DNA from: Haematococcus lacustris
Lineage: Eukaryota > Chlorophyta > Chlorophyceae > Chlamydomonadales > Haematococcaceae
Length of the DNA: 64,000 bases
NCBI GenBank assembly: GCA_030144725.1
Contig: JASKMD010000021.1
Span: 2,475,337 to 2,539,336, forward strand
Direction: 5' to 3'
Each line of letters starts with the position of its first letter. Positions within the stretch are counted from its first letter, which is position 1. The notes under the pieces are model-generated. The model worked only from the letters and a program-made list of their open reading frames with translations, was not told the origin of the DNA and did no database searches. The position numbers and the translations under genes are program-made. Positions 45,973 through 58,211 of this stretch are shown piece after piece.

Positions 45973-48900
45973 TCAGGCGTTAACCCTGCCTCGGCAGTTC
46001 TGAGCGCCACAGTTGCACACCAGCTGCTCCTCCCCTGAGAACCGGTAGTCGTAGGTCAGCTCCTCGCCCGCCTCTATGTCCCTCTGCGGGTGCAGGGGGT
46101 GGAGCAAAGGGGGTCAGCAGGCAGTGGGTGGGTGGGCGGGCGGGTGGGTAAGTGGGTGGGCAGGTGGGTGGGCAGGTGGGTGGGCGGATGGGTGGGTGGG
46201 AAGGTGGGTGGGCGGGTGGGTGGGTGGGTGGGCAGTTGGGTGGGCGGTCCGGCACAATGAGCAGCCAAGTGTGCGCAGCGTAGGGTTTGCAAAGGGGTGG
46301 ATATGTGAGGTGGCAGGGGTGAGGGGCAAGTCAGGATGCTTGACGATATCACCCTTAGCAACAGCAACAGTCAGCCCCTGCTGCCTTGCGCCCCACCGTT
46401 GCGAAGATGATGACGTGGTCGTCCACTGCCCCAGTGAGGGGGTGTGTGAGGCGCACGGTGCGGCTGACGCAGCAGGGGCTGCAGCTGTGGTTCAACAGGT
46501 GGGCAATGTTGCCGCGGGAGGTGGCGTCTACGCACCACTCGTCGTTCAGCCTGCATAGTGAGGGCAGCCAGGGTGTGTGTGACCAGGGTGTGTGTGACCA
46601 GGGTGTGTGTGACCAGGGTGAGTGTGATCAGGGTGGGTTTGACCAGGGTGGCAGGGTGAGCGGGTAGAGTACAGGAGGGGCTGGGGGTTAGGGCTAGGGG
46701 GAGGAGAGGGGAGGGGGAGAGTCAGGGGGAGGGGGCGACCCAGGTGCCAGAGGTGGGCCTGAGGGTGAAGGCTGGGGAGGGTGCAGCGAGCCCTGGGTAC
46801 TGGGGTGTGGGGAGGGGGCTGAGGGGGGCCTCTGGTAGCTGCTGCTGGGCTGTCACGAGGTCATGTGGCTGGAGGGGGGCGGGGAGTGCAGCTACCACAT
46901 ACTATCTGGGTTTAACACAGCAGGTGGTCAAGGGTGTGACACAGGGCTGCAAGGTGGTGAGGTGTGAGGGGGAGGGTGAGCGGAGCGGATGAGAGGGAAG
47001 GGGCTCAAGGGGAGGAAGGGGAGGAGGAGGAGGAGGAGGAGGAGGAGAGGTGGCGTAGAGGGAGGCAGCAACAGCAGTGGTAGAGGCAGCACCATGGCCC
47101 AGCCGACCTGCAGCTGCCCCGCACCTGAATATGTAGGTGCCTGCCCCCACCAGGTCGTCATAGGTCAGGCGCTCCCTCACATCAGCCACCACTGGGCGGA
47201 TCAGCTCACCTGCATGCGCCAAACACACAGGGGCTGCTGGACATCAGCACCACAACCTAGCAACCATAACCTAACAACCATAACCATGACCTAACCTAAG
47301 CATAACAACCATAACCTGGCAACAAGGACACCGAGCAGCCGCTCTGGCAACACACACAGGGACTGCTGGGCTGCGGCAGCCACAGCAGCGGGCTCCTTAG
47401 CAGCCATGAGTAAGGTGGCTCACTTGCTGCAGCGTGTCATTGCTGATGTAGCCAGTGGGCAGGGCCAGCACTCTCTGCTCCTGCTGCCCACTATCCCACT
47501 GCACCCAGCATCCGCCTTGATACACCCGCTCCCCCCTTCCCCCTCCCCTTCCCTCGCCCCCTCGCTCCTCCCCCCCACCCGCACGTCCCGCGCCCCTCCC
47601 TGCCCCTGCTCACCAGCGTACTCCACCACCAGCTCCCCCGCAGCGTGCGCCACCTTGGCGAATGCGCCCCAGCCGTGGATGGCTGACTTGCCGGTGGTGA
47701 TGCGGGCTGAGGTGCTGCAGAGCATGGCTGCGTAGCGCGCTGATAGGCAGCAGGTCTGCTGTGCTGCAGCCCTATCAGCACCACAGCAGAAACACCGCAC
47801 CAGGGGGGGCTGCTGGACATGAGCTGGGGCCAGGGCCAGGGGCAGAGGCAGGGGGGGTGCGAGCTCAGACTCGTCCCCTGGAGCCTCACGCCCCTGCTGC
47901 TGGGCTGAGGGTGGGGCACAGGGGGCTGGCAGGAGCAGCTGGGGGCCAGGGGGGGTGGAGACCTGGCCTCCCCCCTGCTGCGTGTGGGTCACAGGCCTGA
48001 TGGCTGACGGAACGGCAGGCATTTGCTCTGCTTCAACCCTTTGCCCTGGATGGCTGTCAAGAGGCTGCTGCTGCTGTGGTAACTGTTGCTGCTGCTGTTC
48101 TTGCAGTTGCTGCGGCTGCAACTGCTGCTGACTCGGCTTGCCCTGCGCCTTGCTGCCCCCCCTGACCTCGACAGAGCACGTCTGGGGGTCAGGCAGCGCT
48201 GCTGCTGCCGCAGTGTGTGACCCCCCTGCTGCCTCACTGCTGCCGCTGCTGAGGCTTGGTGCTGGGGGCTCAGGTCGCGGACCTGCCAGGAGGGCGGTGG
48301 CTGAGCTGGTGGCGGAGCTGTTAGGCAGGCCAGGGGCAGTGGTGCCCGCAGTGGCAGCGGCAGTAGTTGCCTGATTTGGCTGTTGGGCTGGCAGGGACTG
48401 GGGGGGTGGGCTAGGTGCTGGTGGGGGGCGGGGGAGCAGCTGGGGGGTGGAGCTGGAGGCGGTCCTGAGTGGGGGAGGGAGGGGCGGCCCATGGGGAGCT
48501 GTAGGTGGGTCCCGGTAGCTTACCTGCAGCAACAGACACAGACACTGACACAGCAACAGACACTGACACAGACACTGACACAGCACACGGCGTAGAGGAG
48601 CAAGAGAGCCTGATACCTTTCCCCCGATGCCCCCAAGCAAGGCAAGCCAAGCCAGGCCCGTAGCAGCAGCAGGCAGGCAGCAGGAGGTGCAGGCAGCAGG
48701 AGGTGCAGGCAGCAGGAGGTGCAGGCAGCAGGAGGTGCAGGCAGCGGGGCCTAGGCGGGGCCTAGCAGGTGATGGCAGGGGGGCATACCTGCGGAGCTGG
48801 CAGCCGCGGCCGCCTGAGCGCTCCGGTCACCAGGTAAGCGACGCGACGCACGTAACGCCGCTTGGCTGCAGCACGGGCCAGGGAGTCGGGCGCCCGGCCC

Positions 48901-51900
48901 CCCCCCCCCTCGGCCCCCCATGACCCAGGCGTAGGAGGCGCAGCGGGCGGCCCCCGGCCCTGATGTTTCGTCTGAGGGCCTGCTGCCGGGGGGGCCAGGG
49001 CCTGGGGAGGCGGTGGTGTCGGGAAGGGCGGCTGCCGGCTGCTGAGGCTTAGGGGGTGGAGGGGCAAGACAGTGGAGTGGGTGGGGCAGGGCAGGGTTAG
49101 CATCTGGTGGTGCCCCACCCACTGCTGCCAGCTGCTGCTGCTGCTGCTGCTGCTGCTTGGTCTCGGATATGACTTTTGGCAGCTGCAGCTTCACGGGGTC
49201 GACCTGCTGCTTAAGCTGCTGCGTGACGTCAGCGTAGGCACTGCCATTTTGAAGTGCGCCAGCTGCAGGGCCTACCCCACCTGAGGCCGTCAGCTGTGTT
49301 GCTACTGGCCCTGCTGCCCCCGCTGCTGGCACCACTGCAGATGATGCTCCCGGCTGCCCCAAACCACCAGACCTGGACCTGGCCCCAGCCAGCTGACCCA
49401 CAGGCCCTGCCTGGCCCTCCGCCCTGGCCTGTGCCTGCCGCCGCTGCAGCCCGCCGTACCTCACCTGGGCGTGTGGTGTGCGTGCAGCGATGTGGGCATG
49501 GCGTGCACAGAAGCACAGCAGGCGGGCACCTCCCACTGAGGTACCCTCACTCTCGCCTAACACGCTGCTGCTGCCTGCCCGCCCTGCAGATGCGCCGCGG
49601 CTGAGGGATGCGGTGCGGGGAGGTGCCTCTGGCACAGCCACAGTAGCACCTTCAGGCCCTGACACAACGCCAGACCCAACCTTGACCTCCACCATAGGTC
49701 CAGCCTCGCCTCCCTGTCCCTGGTTTGGAGGTGCTTGCAACTCAGACCCCAGTGCCTGGGCTGCTATGCTTCCACCAGTCTCTACGTTGTCAGGCTGGCC
49801 AGCACCACCTGACACAATGCACCCATTCCTTGCTGCTGTTGTGGCTGCTGGCTCTGCTCCTCCAGCATCTGCCTGCATTGGAGCAATTGTTATCCCTAAG
49901 CCAGGCTCCCCCACCACGTCTTGAACCCCTGACCTCCGGAGCTCCTCCAGCCCAGCCTGGTTCAATGCCTGCGCACCGCCTTGCACCCCCTCCCCTCCCC
50001 CAGCGACTAAAGACATGGCAGGAGGTAACCCCTCTGCCTGCAGCCCTGACCCCTGCTGACCCCCCAGGACATCTGTTACTGGCCCAGGCATGGGGCCGCG
50101 TGGGTCGCTAGGGCCTGCTGCCCCAGGGGCCGAGGGGGGGTCGTCCAGGAGGATCATGGGCAGTCCAGCCATGCGGGCGCACATGGGGTGAAAGGAGACT
50201 ACGCAGCTGCGCGAGCCTGAGCACTGGATGGGCGCTCCATAGGCCTGGTTGCACAGGCAGCAGCGCAGGGCCAGGCGGGCGGGAGGCACCTGTGGAGGGG
50301 AGGGAGGGTTGAGGGCAGCAGGGCGGGAGCAGAGTGAGGGGGAAGGCCACAGAAAGGTCATGGATGGGGCCGGGTTTTGCTTGTGGACTTTAGGTTTGAG
50401 TGCAAGAGGAGGGCCAAGGGTGAGCGGTGGCCAAGAAGGGGCAGGGCTGATGGTAGAGTTCAGGGGTGGAGTCGAGTGTGGGGTTTTGAGACCTTACAGA
50501 ACTGATGTGTGTGCACAGAACTGATGTATGGGCACAGAATTGAGGTGTGGGCACAGAATTGAGGTGTGGGCACAGAACTGACATGTGGGCATGGATGGGA
50601 TGGGGCACAAGGGTGGTGAGAGGAATTGTTGTATGCTCCTGCTGGTTGCTCCCAGTTGCTGCCAGCTACTGTGTGGCCCCGCACCCACCGCGTCAATGCC
50701 CTCAATGGGCTCCATGAGCTGGATGTCGTCATAGCCGGCCTCAGGTACCCAGGTGGCGCACACCTGCCACACAGCAACAGGCCAGCGAGGGGGCGGCCGC
50801 GTCAGCAGGCCAGGAGGCAGGTTGGGGCGGGTGGGCAGGCCGGGCAGGCCAGGCTGGGAGGGTCCAGCTGGGTTAGTCAGGCTGGGAGGTGTGGACCAGG
50901 TGGGTCAGGCTGGGGGGTCAGGCTAGGTTGGGCGACGGGTTGGTGGGGTGGGTATGGAAGCCTTGCACCCCTTGCAGGTGCACACAGCAGCCAGGCGTGT
51001 AGTCAGCGCAAGGCGTAGGCAGCATTGTGTTGCAACCAGGTAGGTTGAAAGCAACCACGGAGAGAGGCAGGGGGAAGAGCAGGGTGTCAGGGTCACGGTG
51101 TCAGAGCTGAGGAGCGTGTGGCTTCAGGGTAGGGAGCAGGGGTCAGAAGGATGCATGTAGGGGTTGTGGCGGGAGGAAGGCTGTTGGGACCAGGTGCGAA
51201 GGAGTAGGGGTATGTGGCAGGGGAAAGGAAGCTGCAGACAATGCCTGCGGCACAGCCCTTGCATGTAGCCACCAACCACTCCCATTCCCCTCTCTGCTGC
51301 TACAGCCCCACTACCACTGAGGCATCAAAGCCGGCAGGGTGCAAAAGGCCAAGGCGTGGGCACAGACCTGCTGGCCACCAGTTGGCGGTTGGCCCAGGCG
51401 AAGTCTGCCCTGAGTGGGGGTCCACTCCAGCTGCCACCTAAGCTCCCTGCCTGCTGCCCATCACATGTCTCAGCAACCCCTCCCAGACCACACCTGGACG
51501 AAGTGGCCCGTGTCTTGCGTACCCTCTACCCTGAACCACCTGCCCCCTGCCCCATTGCATCCCCAGCCCTGCCCCTGTTCGCCATCGCCCCATCGCCCCG
51601 CTGACCCGCCCCCTGACTCACCATATGGGCCCACCGCCAGTCACTGGTGCGCTTCATGGCCCCTCCGGCCCCCCGCACCTCCACAGGGCACAGGGCGCAC
51701 ACGGGTCTGGACCTGCCCTGCTGCCCTGCACCAACATCAGCGCACAACATCATGCCAAGCTGTCCTGCACCTCCAGAAAGCACAGTCCAGAGTACAGACA
51801 TACATCAGCAACCGCTGCCCAGCCGCCCTGAGCAACAGCAGCACGCAGCACATGGCAGTGCCTACTACCCAGCTGCACTGCACTGCTCTGGGTATTGACT

Positions 51901-54900
51901 GGCGATGCTCATATCGCCAAGCTGCCAGTCACACTGCACCAGTCACTTTTACTGAAGGGTTACGCTGCAGCTGCTGCTTGGTTGCTCTGCTGTCGGGAGT
52001 TCCCCAACTTGATATGACCTGTTGTTGCTGGCTTCACTAGTTGGTGCTGCTGGATTACTTGAATTTCATTTGTTGCCGGCTTACCTGGCCATTGCCGGCC
52101 TGGTCTGCCGCTGCGTCAGCCAGACAGTTGTTACCCCAGGGGTGCCCTCCAGGTGGCAGCGAAACTCCCAGCCCACCCACACAGCTGTGTGCAACCTACA
52201 CCCACCCACCCATACATTCAAACATCGGCCCACCACCCATTAGCCAGTTGGCTCCACCCCCTGAGCTGTGCACTGTTGACTATGGCAGCCAGGCTGACCG
52301 GCACCCCACCCACCTGCTAAGCCAAGATGTTGCCTAGAGCCACTGTGGTGCCCCTCCTGGGCTGCCACCTGCAGCTCAGTTGCCTGCACTCCTTCTGCCA
52401 CCACACCCTCTGGCCTGCTGCCTGGGCCTGGTGGTGGTGGTGGGTCTGCGGAGCCCACTGCGGCGGGCCAAGGCTGGCTCAGGGCTGCTGACCCCTGAAG
52501 GGGCAACTCAGGCTTGACGGGAGCCTCCACACTGGGCTTTGAAACCCGGTCAAGCTCCCCGAGTGAAGGCGAGGTGGGGAGGAAGCCGCGGTGCTGTAGG
52601 TCGCATACATCGCACAGCCAGCGGCCGCCGCACTCCAGCTGCCGGGCAGCGGCCGCAGCACCACGGAAACTTCGTGCCGCGCCGATACCCGCCGGTTCCG
52701 AACCGGGATGCGGTGGGCCGGCCGCTGCAGACTCAGACCCGGGTTCGACTGCTTCGGAGGTGTCCAGCGGGTCGTCTTGCGGTGGAGGCGCTGCAACGCC
52801 GTAGCATTGGGTGTGCACGCATACGCCGCACGAGTCGCAATGCACGAAGCCGCTGTCTTCAAATTCCACATCTCCCCCGCATACATCACACTCCCAAAGC
52901 CCGCGGCCGGCGACGTGGACTTGAGGCGTGACGCCCGGGGGCAAGCTACGCGACAAGGGCGCCAGCACGCCCAGCTTTTGGCACACCTCGTGCTCAGTCT
53001 GCAGCAATAGCATCATAGCCGAGCAGGGTCTAAGAAGACCAACATGTGAGAAGCATGTAGGGTCAAATGGGCGAGGCTAGGAGGTCAAGAGATGCAAAGA
53101 GGAAGACAGGCTTGCAATGCATGCTCCACTGCGCGTGACGACCCCAGCCATGTCAGCACTTGAGATACAGGAGGGTGGTTGCATTTATAGCACACACACA
53201 GTAATAGTACCAGGCTCAGCCTTGGGCCACGCTGGCAACGTTTCTGCTTAGATTTCACACACAGCGTTGTTTGCAGCCACTTGCCCCAGTTGCGTGCAGA
53301 GCAGTGTAAACATCTCGTCATAAGCAACAAGAGCAGCACCAGCAGCATCTTCAATGGGTGAGCAGGGGTTGGCTTGAGCACAGCAAGGTAGCTGTCATCA
53401 AGGGACTACCGTCAATGACAGCGGTAAAAGACAAAGCAAAACAATGAAGCAGCAGGAGGGGGTGGATGGGACGAGGGAGGGCAAGGTGAGGGTGGAGGGG
53501 ATGTGACGAATGTTCACCAGGGGGGGCACAGGAGGTGGCTCCTTGCGCCACGCACTGAAACGCTCACAGCGCTCCGCCCCAGGCAGGTCCTGGATCAACT
53601 CTGCCACCACTGGGTGGGTTAGCCTGCACACACCAGCAACACGGCGGCGGCCAACAGCGGGCAGCAGGACGTGAACAAGCAGCTCAACAGCCAGGAGCAG
53701 AAGCGAGTCATACCCAGTCAGCAGGTGCAGCTGGAAAGCAAAGAAGGGGCAGCGGCAGGCAGCAGGTCAGCTGGCAGGCAGAAGGGTGCCAAGGCTGGCA
53801 GCAGGCTGTCAGGGCGAGGGTCATCACATGCTCACCCTCCAGCTGCCTGCCCCTGACCCACCAGCTGCCGGTCACCTCCACCACCCAGGCCATGTGCTCA
53901 CCCAAACATCTCTGCGCCCAGCCTGAGCTGCGGCTTAGGCAGTGAGGACTGCTGCTGCTGCAGGGCGGCTAGCGCCACGTAGGCAGCATTCAGGGAGGGG
54001 GCCTCCACTGCTGAGCCCCCTGCCGGGGTCACCCTGCAACTCGTTGACAGCAGCAGGGAACCAGCCCGGGTCTGCCTGCCCACCCATCACCACCACCACC
54101 ACCACCATCACCACCACCGTCGACACCAGCACCACCATTGCCACCACCGCAAGTGTCCTCGGCACCGCAGCCACCCCTCCAGCACAAGAGCAGCAGCCCC
54201 TCCTAGGGGTGAGGGCTGCCACCTGCAGCTGAGCTGCCTGCACTCCTTCTGCCACCACACCCTCAGGCCTGCTGCCTGGTCTGCGGAGCTCACTGCTGCG
54301 GGTTAAGGCTGGCTCAGGGCTGCTGCCACCCTGCCTTGACCCTGGTCAGCTGCTGCAGTGGTGCTGAGCCTAGTGACCTGCATCAACAGGCCCTGACCCC
54401 ACTAAGGCTCTGAACCTGCCCATGGCTATACATGCAACCGTGGGTGTTCACGCCATCCCTGACCACCACACTGCAGATACAGCACAGCTCCTGGATAGAA
54501 GGCAGGCTGACCAAGGCCGCCCCTACGTGACCAAACTCTTCCAAGGAGCTGCCCAGTACTGAGTAGGAGGGTGGAGGAGCTAAAGTGAAAGGAGTAGCAA
54601 AGCAAGGTTTAAAAGGTCCGAGAACAAGAGGCTGGGGTAGTGGTTGGCAGGGGCAGGGGCAGGGGGAGGGGCAGGGGCAGAGGCAGGCGGAGGCGACATA
54701 GCCGGGCGCTTGGCCGCACCTGAACAGCGGGTTAAGTCCATCCGGGCCCAGCACCACCTCCATGACGTGCAGCACAGTGCTGGCACTGAGGGGCGAGCCT
54801 GGGGGCCGGGCCCACCTCTGCGCCCTGCAGCCACCCAGGGCCAGGGGCCAGGAGGAGGGGTGGGAAGGGCGGAGGCCGGGCAGGGGTCCACGGGGGGTGG

Positions 54901-57900
54901 GCCAGGGCACCGGGAGGTAAGGGGGAAGGTGTTCAGCATCCATTCACTGGCTGCACCCACCCCACCACTGCCACACCAAGGAATCACCTGGATCCTGCCC
55001 CTGCCTTGCGATGTGACGTACACCTGCCTCCACTCCCCTGCCAATAGTCAGCCAGGTCGCAGCCACTGCTCGCCCCTACCGTGCAAGGCTGGTGGAGTTG
55101 TGTGCACAGCGCACCTGTAGCCCAGCGGGAAGATGTATTTGGGGTTGTGGAAGCCTGGGCGCATCCAGTCCACCTCGCCCAGGCTGAGCACCGTGAGGGA
55201 GGTGGTGATCTGCAGACACCACTCAAGCAACGCCAAAGCCTGACACGGCAGCTGGACAAAGGCATACCCACCTTCTCTCCCCTCCCCTCCCTCCTCGCCC
55301 CTCCTTGCCCCTCCTCTCCCCTCCTTGCCCCTCCTCTCCCCTCCTTGCCCCTTTTCTCCCCTCTTTCACCCTCCTCTCCCCTCCTTGCCCCTCCTCTCCC
55401 CTCCTTGCCCCTCCTCTCCCCTCTTTCACCCTCCTTGCCCCTCCTCTCCCCTCTTTCACCCTCCTTGCCCCTCCTCTCCCCTCCTTGCCCCTCCTCTCCC
55501 CTCTTTCACCCTCCTCTCCCCTCCTTGCCCCTCCTCTCCCCTCCTTGCCCCTCCTCTCCCCTCTTTCACCCTCCTTGCCCCTCCTCTCCCCTCTTTCACC
55601 CTCCTCTACCCTCCTTTACCCTCCTCTACCCTCCCTGACCCTCTACACTCTGCTTGCCCCTCTTCACCCCAACCTGGCTGGCAACCCCAGAGCCACCTAG
55701 CCCCATTAGCCAACACCCTGCCCTGTGCTCCCGCAAGACCTGCTGACCTTGCGTGGGAACAGCAGGGCGGCTGGGCCCTGGGCCACCTTTGCCCCGGAGT
55801 GGGCTTGCCCTGGCTCCTCCGCGTCCTTGCCTTTCTTGCCTCTGGCCTGCTTGCGGCTGGAGGGAGGTGTGGCCGTCTCAGCCATCAGGTCAGCTTCAGA
55901 CACCCCACCCTCCTCCTCTCCCAAGAAATCCTCGTCGTTGTTGCAGGGCAGCATGGCCTGAGGCAGCTCACCCTCCTACGCAACAAGTGAGCCCAGCAGC
56001 TCAATGCTGATTTTGTTGATGTTGTTCTTTGTCATCATCGTCGTCATCATTGGTGGTGGTGGTGGTGGTGGTGGTGGTGATGGTGGTGGTGGTGCACATT
56101 AAGGTGTTTGATTTGGTGGTATGGCACTGTTGTTGTAGAGATGCAATGACACAGGGCAGGAGCTTCAATGTGCCCTATCCGCACACGTCAGCTGGCAGTG
56201 CACCTGGTCACCCCCCGCCCCTCCCACCTTTAGGTACTGATCCAGCTCGAACAGAGCCGTCTGGAATCTCTGCATGGTGCGCTTGGACAGCGGCTTGACC
56301 CCTGGCACCGCCCTGACCTCAGCCTTACCCACCCCTCGAGGCTCGAGCTGCTCCGCGCCTTGCTGTGGCTCTGCCGCCGCTGGCCCTAGGCTAATGGGAC
56401 CCTCCCCTCCTGCCTCCCCCGCCCTGGACCCCACCACCTCCCCTCCCACACCCCCTGCCTCCAATGCTGGCTCCACCACCCCAGGTGGGGGGCCATGCAG
56501 GGGCAGGGCACCCCCCTGACCCCCCAGGGGGGTGGTAGCCGGCATCCCCTGCTGCCCGTCCAGCGGTAGCTGGCCTTCAGCAGCGGCTACTGAGACAGAG
56601 GGCAGGGCACGCCCCTTTTGCCTGGCTCGCGGCCCCCTGACGCCCACCTTGCCCGCTGCCCTGGGCCCCACAGCGGGTGAGGGGGCGACCTGGGCCACTG
56701 GACTGGCAAGGCCGCGCAGCAGACCTTGCTTGAATGGCACAAGCTGGGAGACAGGCAGGCGTTGCCAGCCGTGTTCACCAAAGTATCGTACCCACAAGCT
56801 GACCCCCGCGTGAGCAATGGCCTCACTCCTCTCCCTCTCCCTTCCCTCCCCCGATTCCTCCCCTTGCCCCTCGCCCACGACTCCCACCCTGACGCTGCTG
56901 CTGGCACGAAGGGGTTTGCGACCCTTGGGCCCACCCAGCCCGGTGGCCTTGCCTGCCACCCCTGCTGCTTCCGCGGCCTCTGAGGACGTGAGGAGGGCAG
57001 GCCAGGGGGGGCTGCCGGTATAACAGGCCCACACCACCTCCCCCTGACCTATGCTTAGGTTGTCCTCCTCAGGCGGGGCGGGGCAGTCTGGGTCGAGCAG
57101 GAGGGTGGGGACGGTGGACCTGCTGGTAGAGGTGTGGGTGGGAGGGAGCTGTTGGTGTGAGGCATTTCCATTGCCAGGCACTAGAGGAGTGACTGCAGCT
57201 ACATCACCCTTTTCAAATGTGGGTGGGTGCAGCAGCTGGGCTGTGGGATTTGCGGGGGGGCAGTTGGAGGGGAGGGATGCGGTAGGGTGCTGCATCTTTT
57301 GCTGCTTTGTGGCACGCAGCTGGCCTGAGGAGAGAGAGGGGCGAGGCCGGTGGCGTGGCTTCAATCCCTCCCCTTCTGCTACCATCTCAGGGGCAGGGGC
57401 AGGAGCAGGGGGCCGCGATTGGTCCTCGCGCATAGTTCCATAAAGCTGCAGCTTCAAGCAACCTCGTTGCCCCTGCTGCTGCTCTTGTGGTTGCCCCTGC
57501 GGCTGCTTCTCTGCTTGCCCCTCCTGCCCCTGTCCCTGCTGTTGCCCCTGTCCCTCCTGCTGCTGCAGTTGCCCCTGCCGCTGCTCCTGCTGTTTTGATT
57601 GCCCCTGCTGCTGCTGTTCTTCCATGACAGCTGCCAGCGCTCTGAGCACAGCCGCTTTTCCACGCAGCACATCTGCTCAGCAGCAGCCAGCGACAGGGGG
57701 GTGTGTAGGTGAGGCATGGGTGTAGGCAGCGTGCCTGGCTGGCTGAAGGAAGCTGGCCAAGAGTTTTGACCCGGTGCTGTCTAGTGTGTAGGTGGGTGGG
57801 TGGGTGGGTGGGTGGGTGGGTGAATGGGTGCGGTTATGGGATGTCCACCACCACCACCACCACCACCAGTCTCATTGCAGCAGCAGCGGCTGGAGCAGCA

Positions 57901-58176
57901 GCAGCGGCGGGAGCAGCAGCAGCAGCGCTATCCCATTACAGCAGCAGCAGGAGCAAGAGCAGCAGCAGGGGTGCCAGCCCACCTGGGCAAAGCTCCTCGC
58001 CATGCACCCCTGGCCTGGGCGCCTGCCTGCCTTGGGAGCGGGGGGAGAGGGGGCGGGCGGCACACACGTCTGCTGCTGCTGCCAGGTGGTCGGCAGTGGC
58101 CCTCAGGGAGCTGGGAGTGGCGGGGGGCAGCAGCACCTCCCCAGGGCTGCACAGCACCCGCACCTGCATACCCACC

Positions 58177-58211
<35 letters not shown>

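Noticed and set aside
46902..47228. Separate small gene suggested by a 108-codon minus-strand frame
   Set aside because: Only 47209-47125 of it is coding, as one exon of the SET domain; the rest is intron with a GAG-repeat tail.
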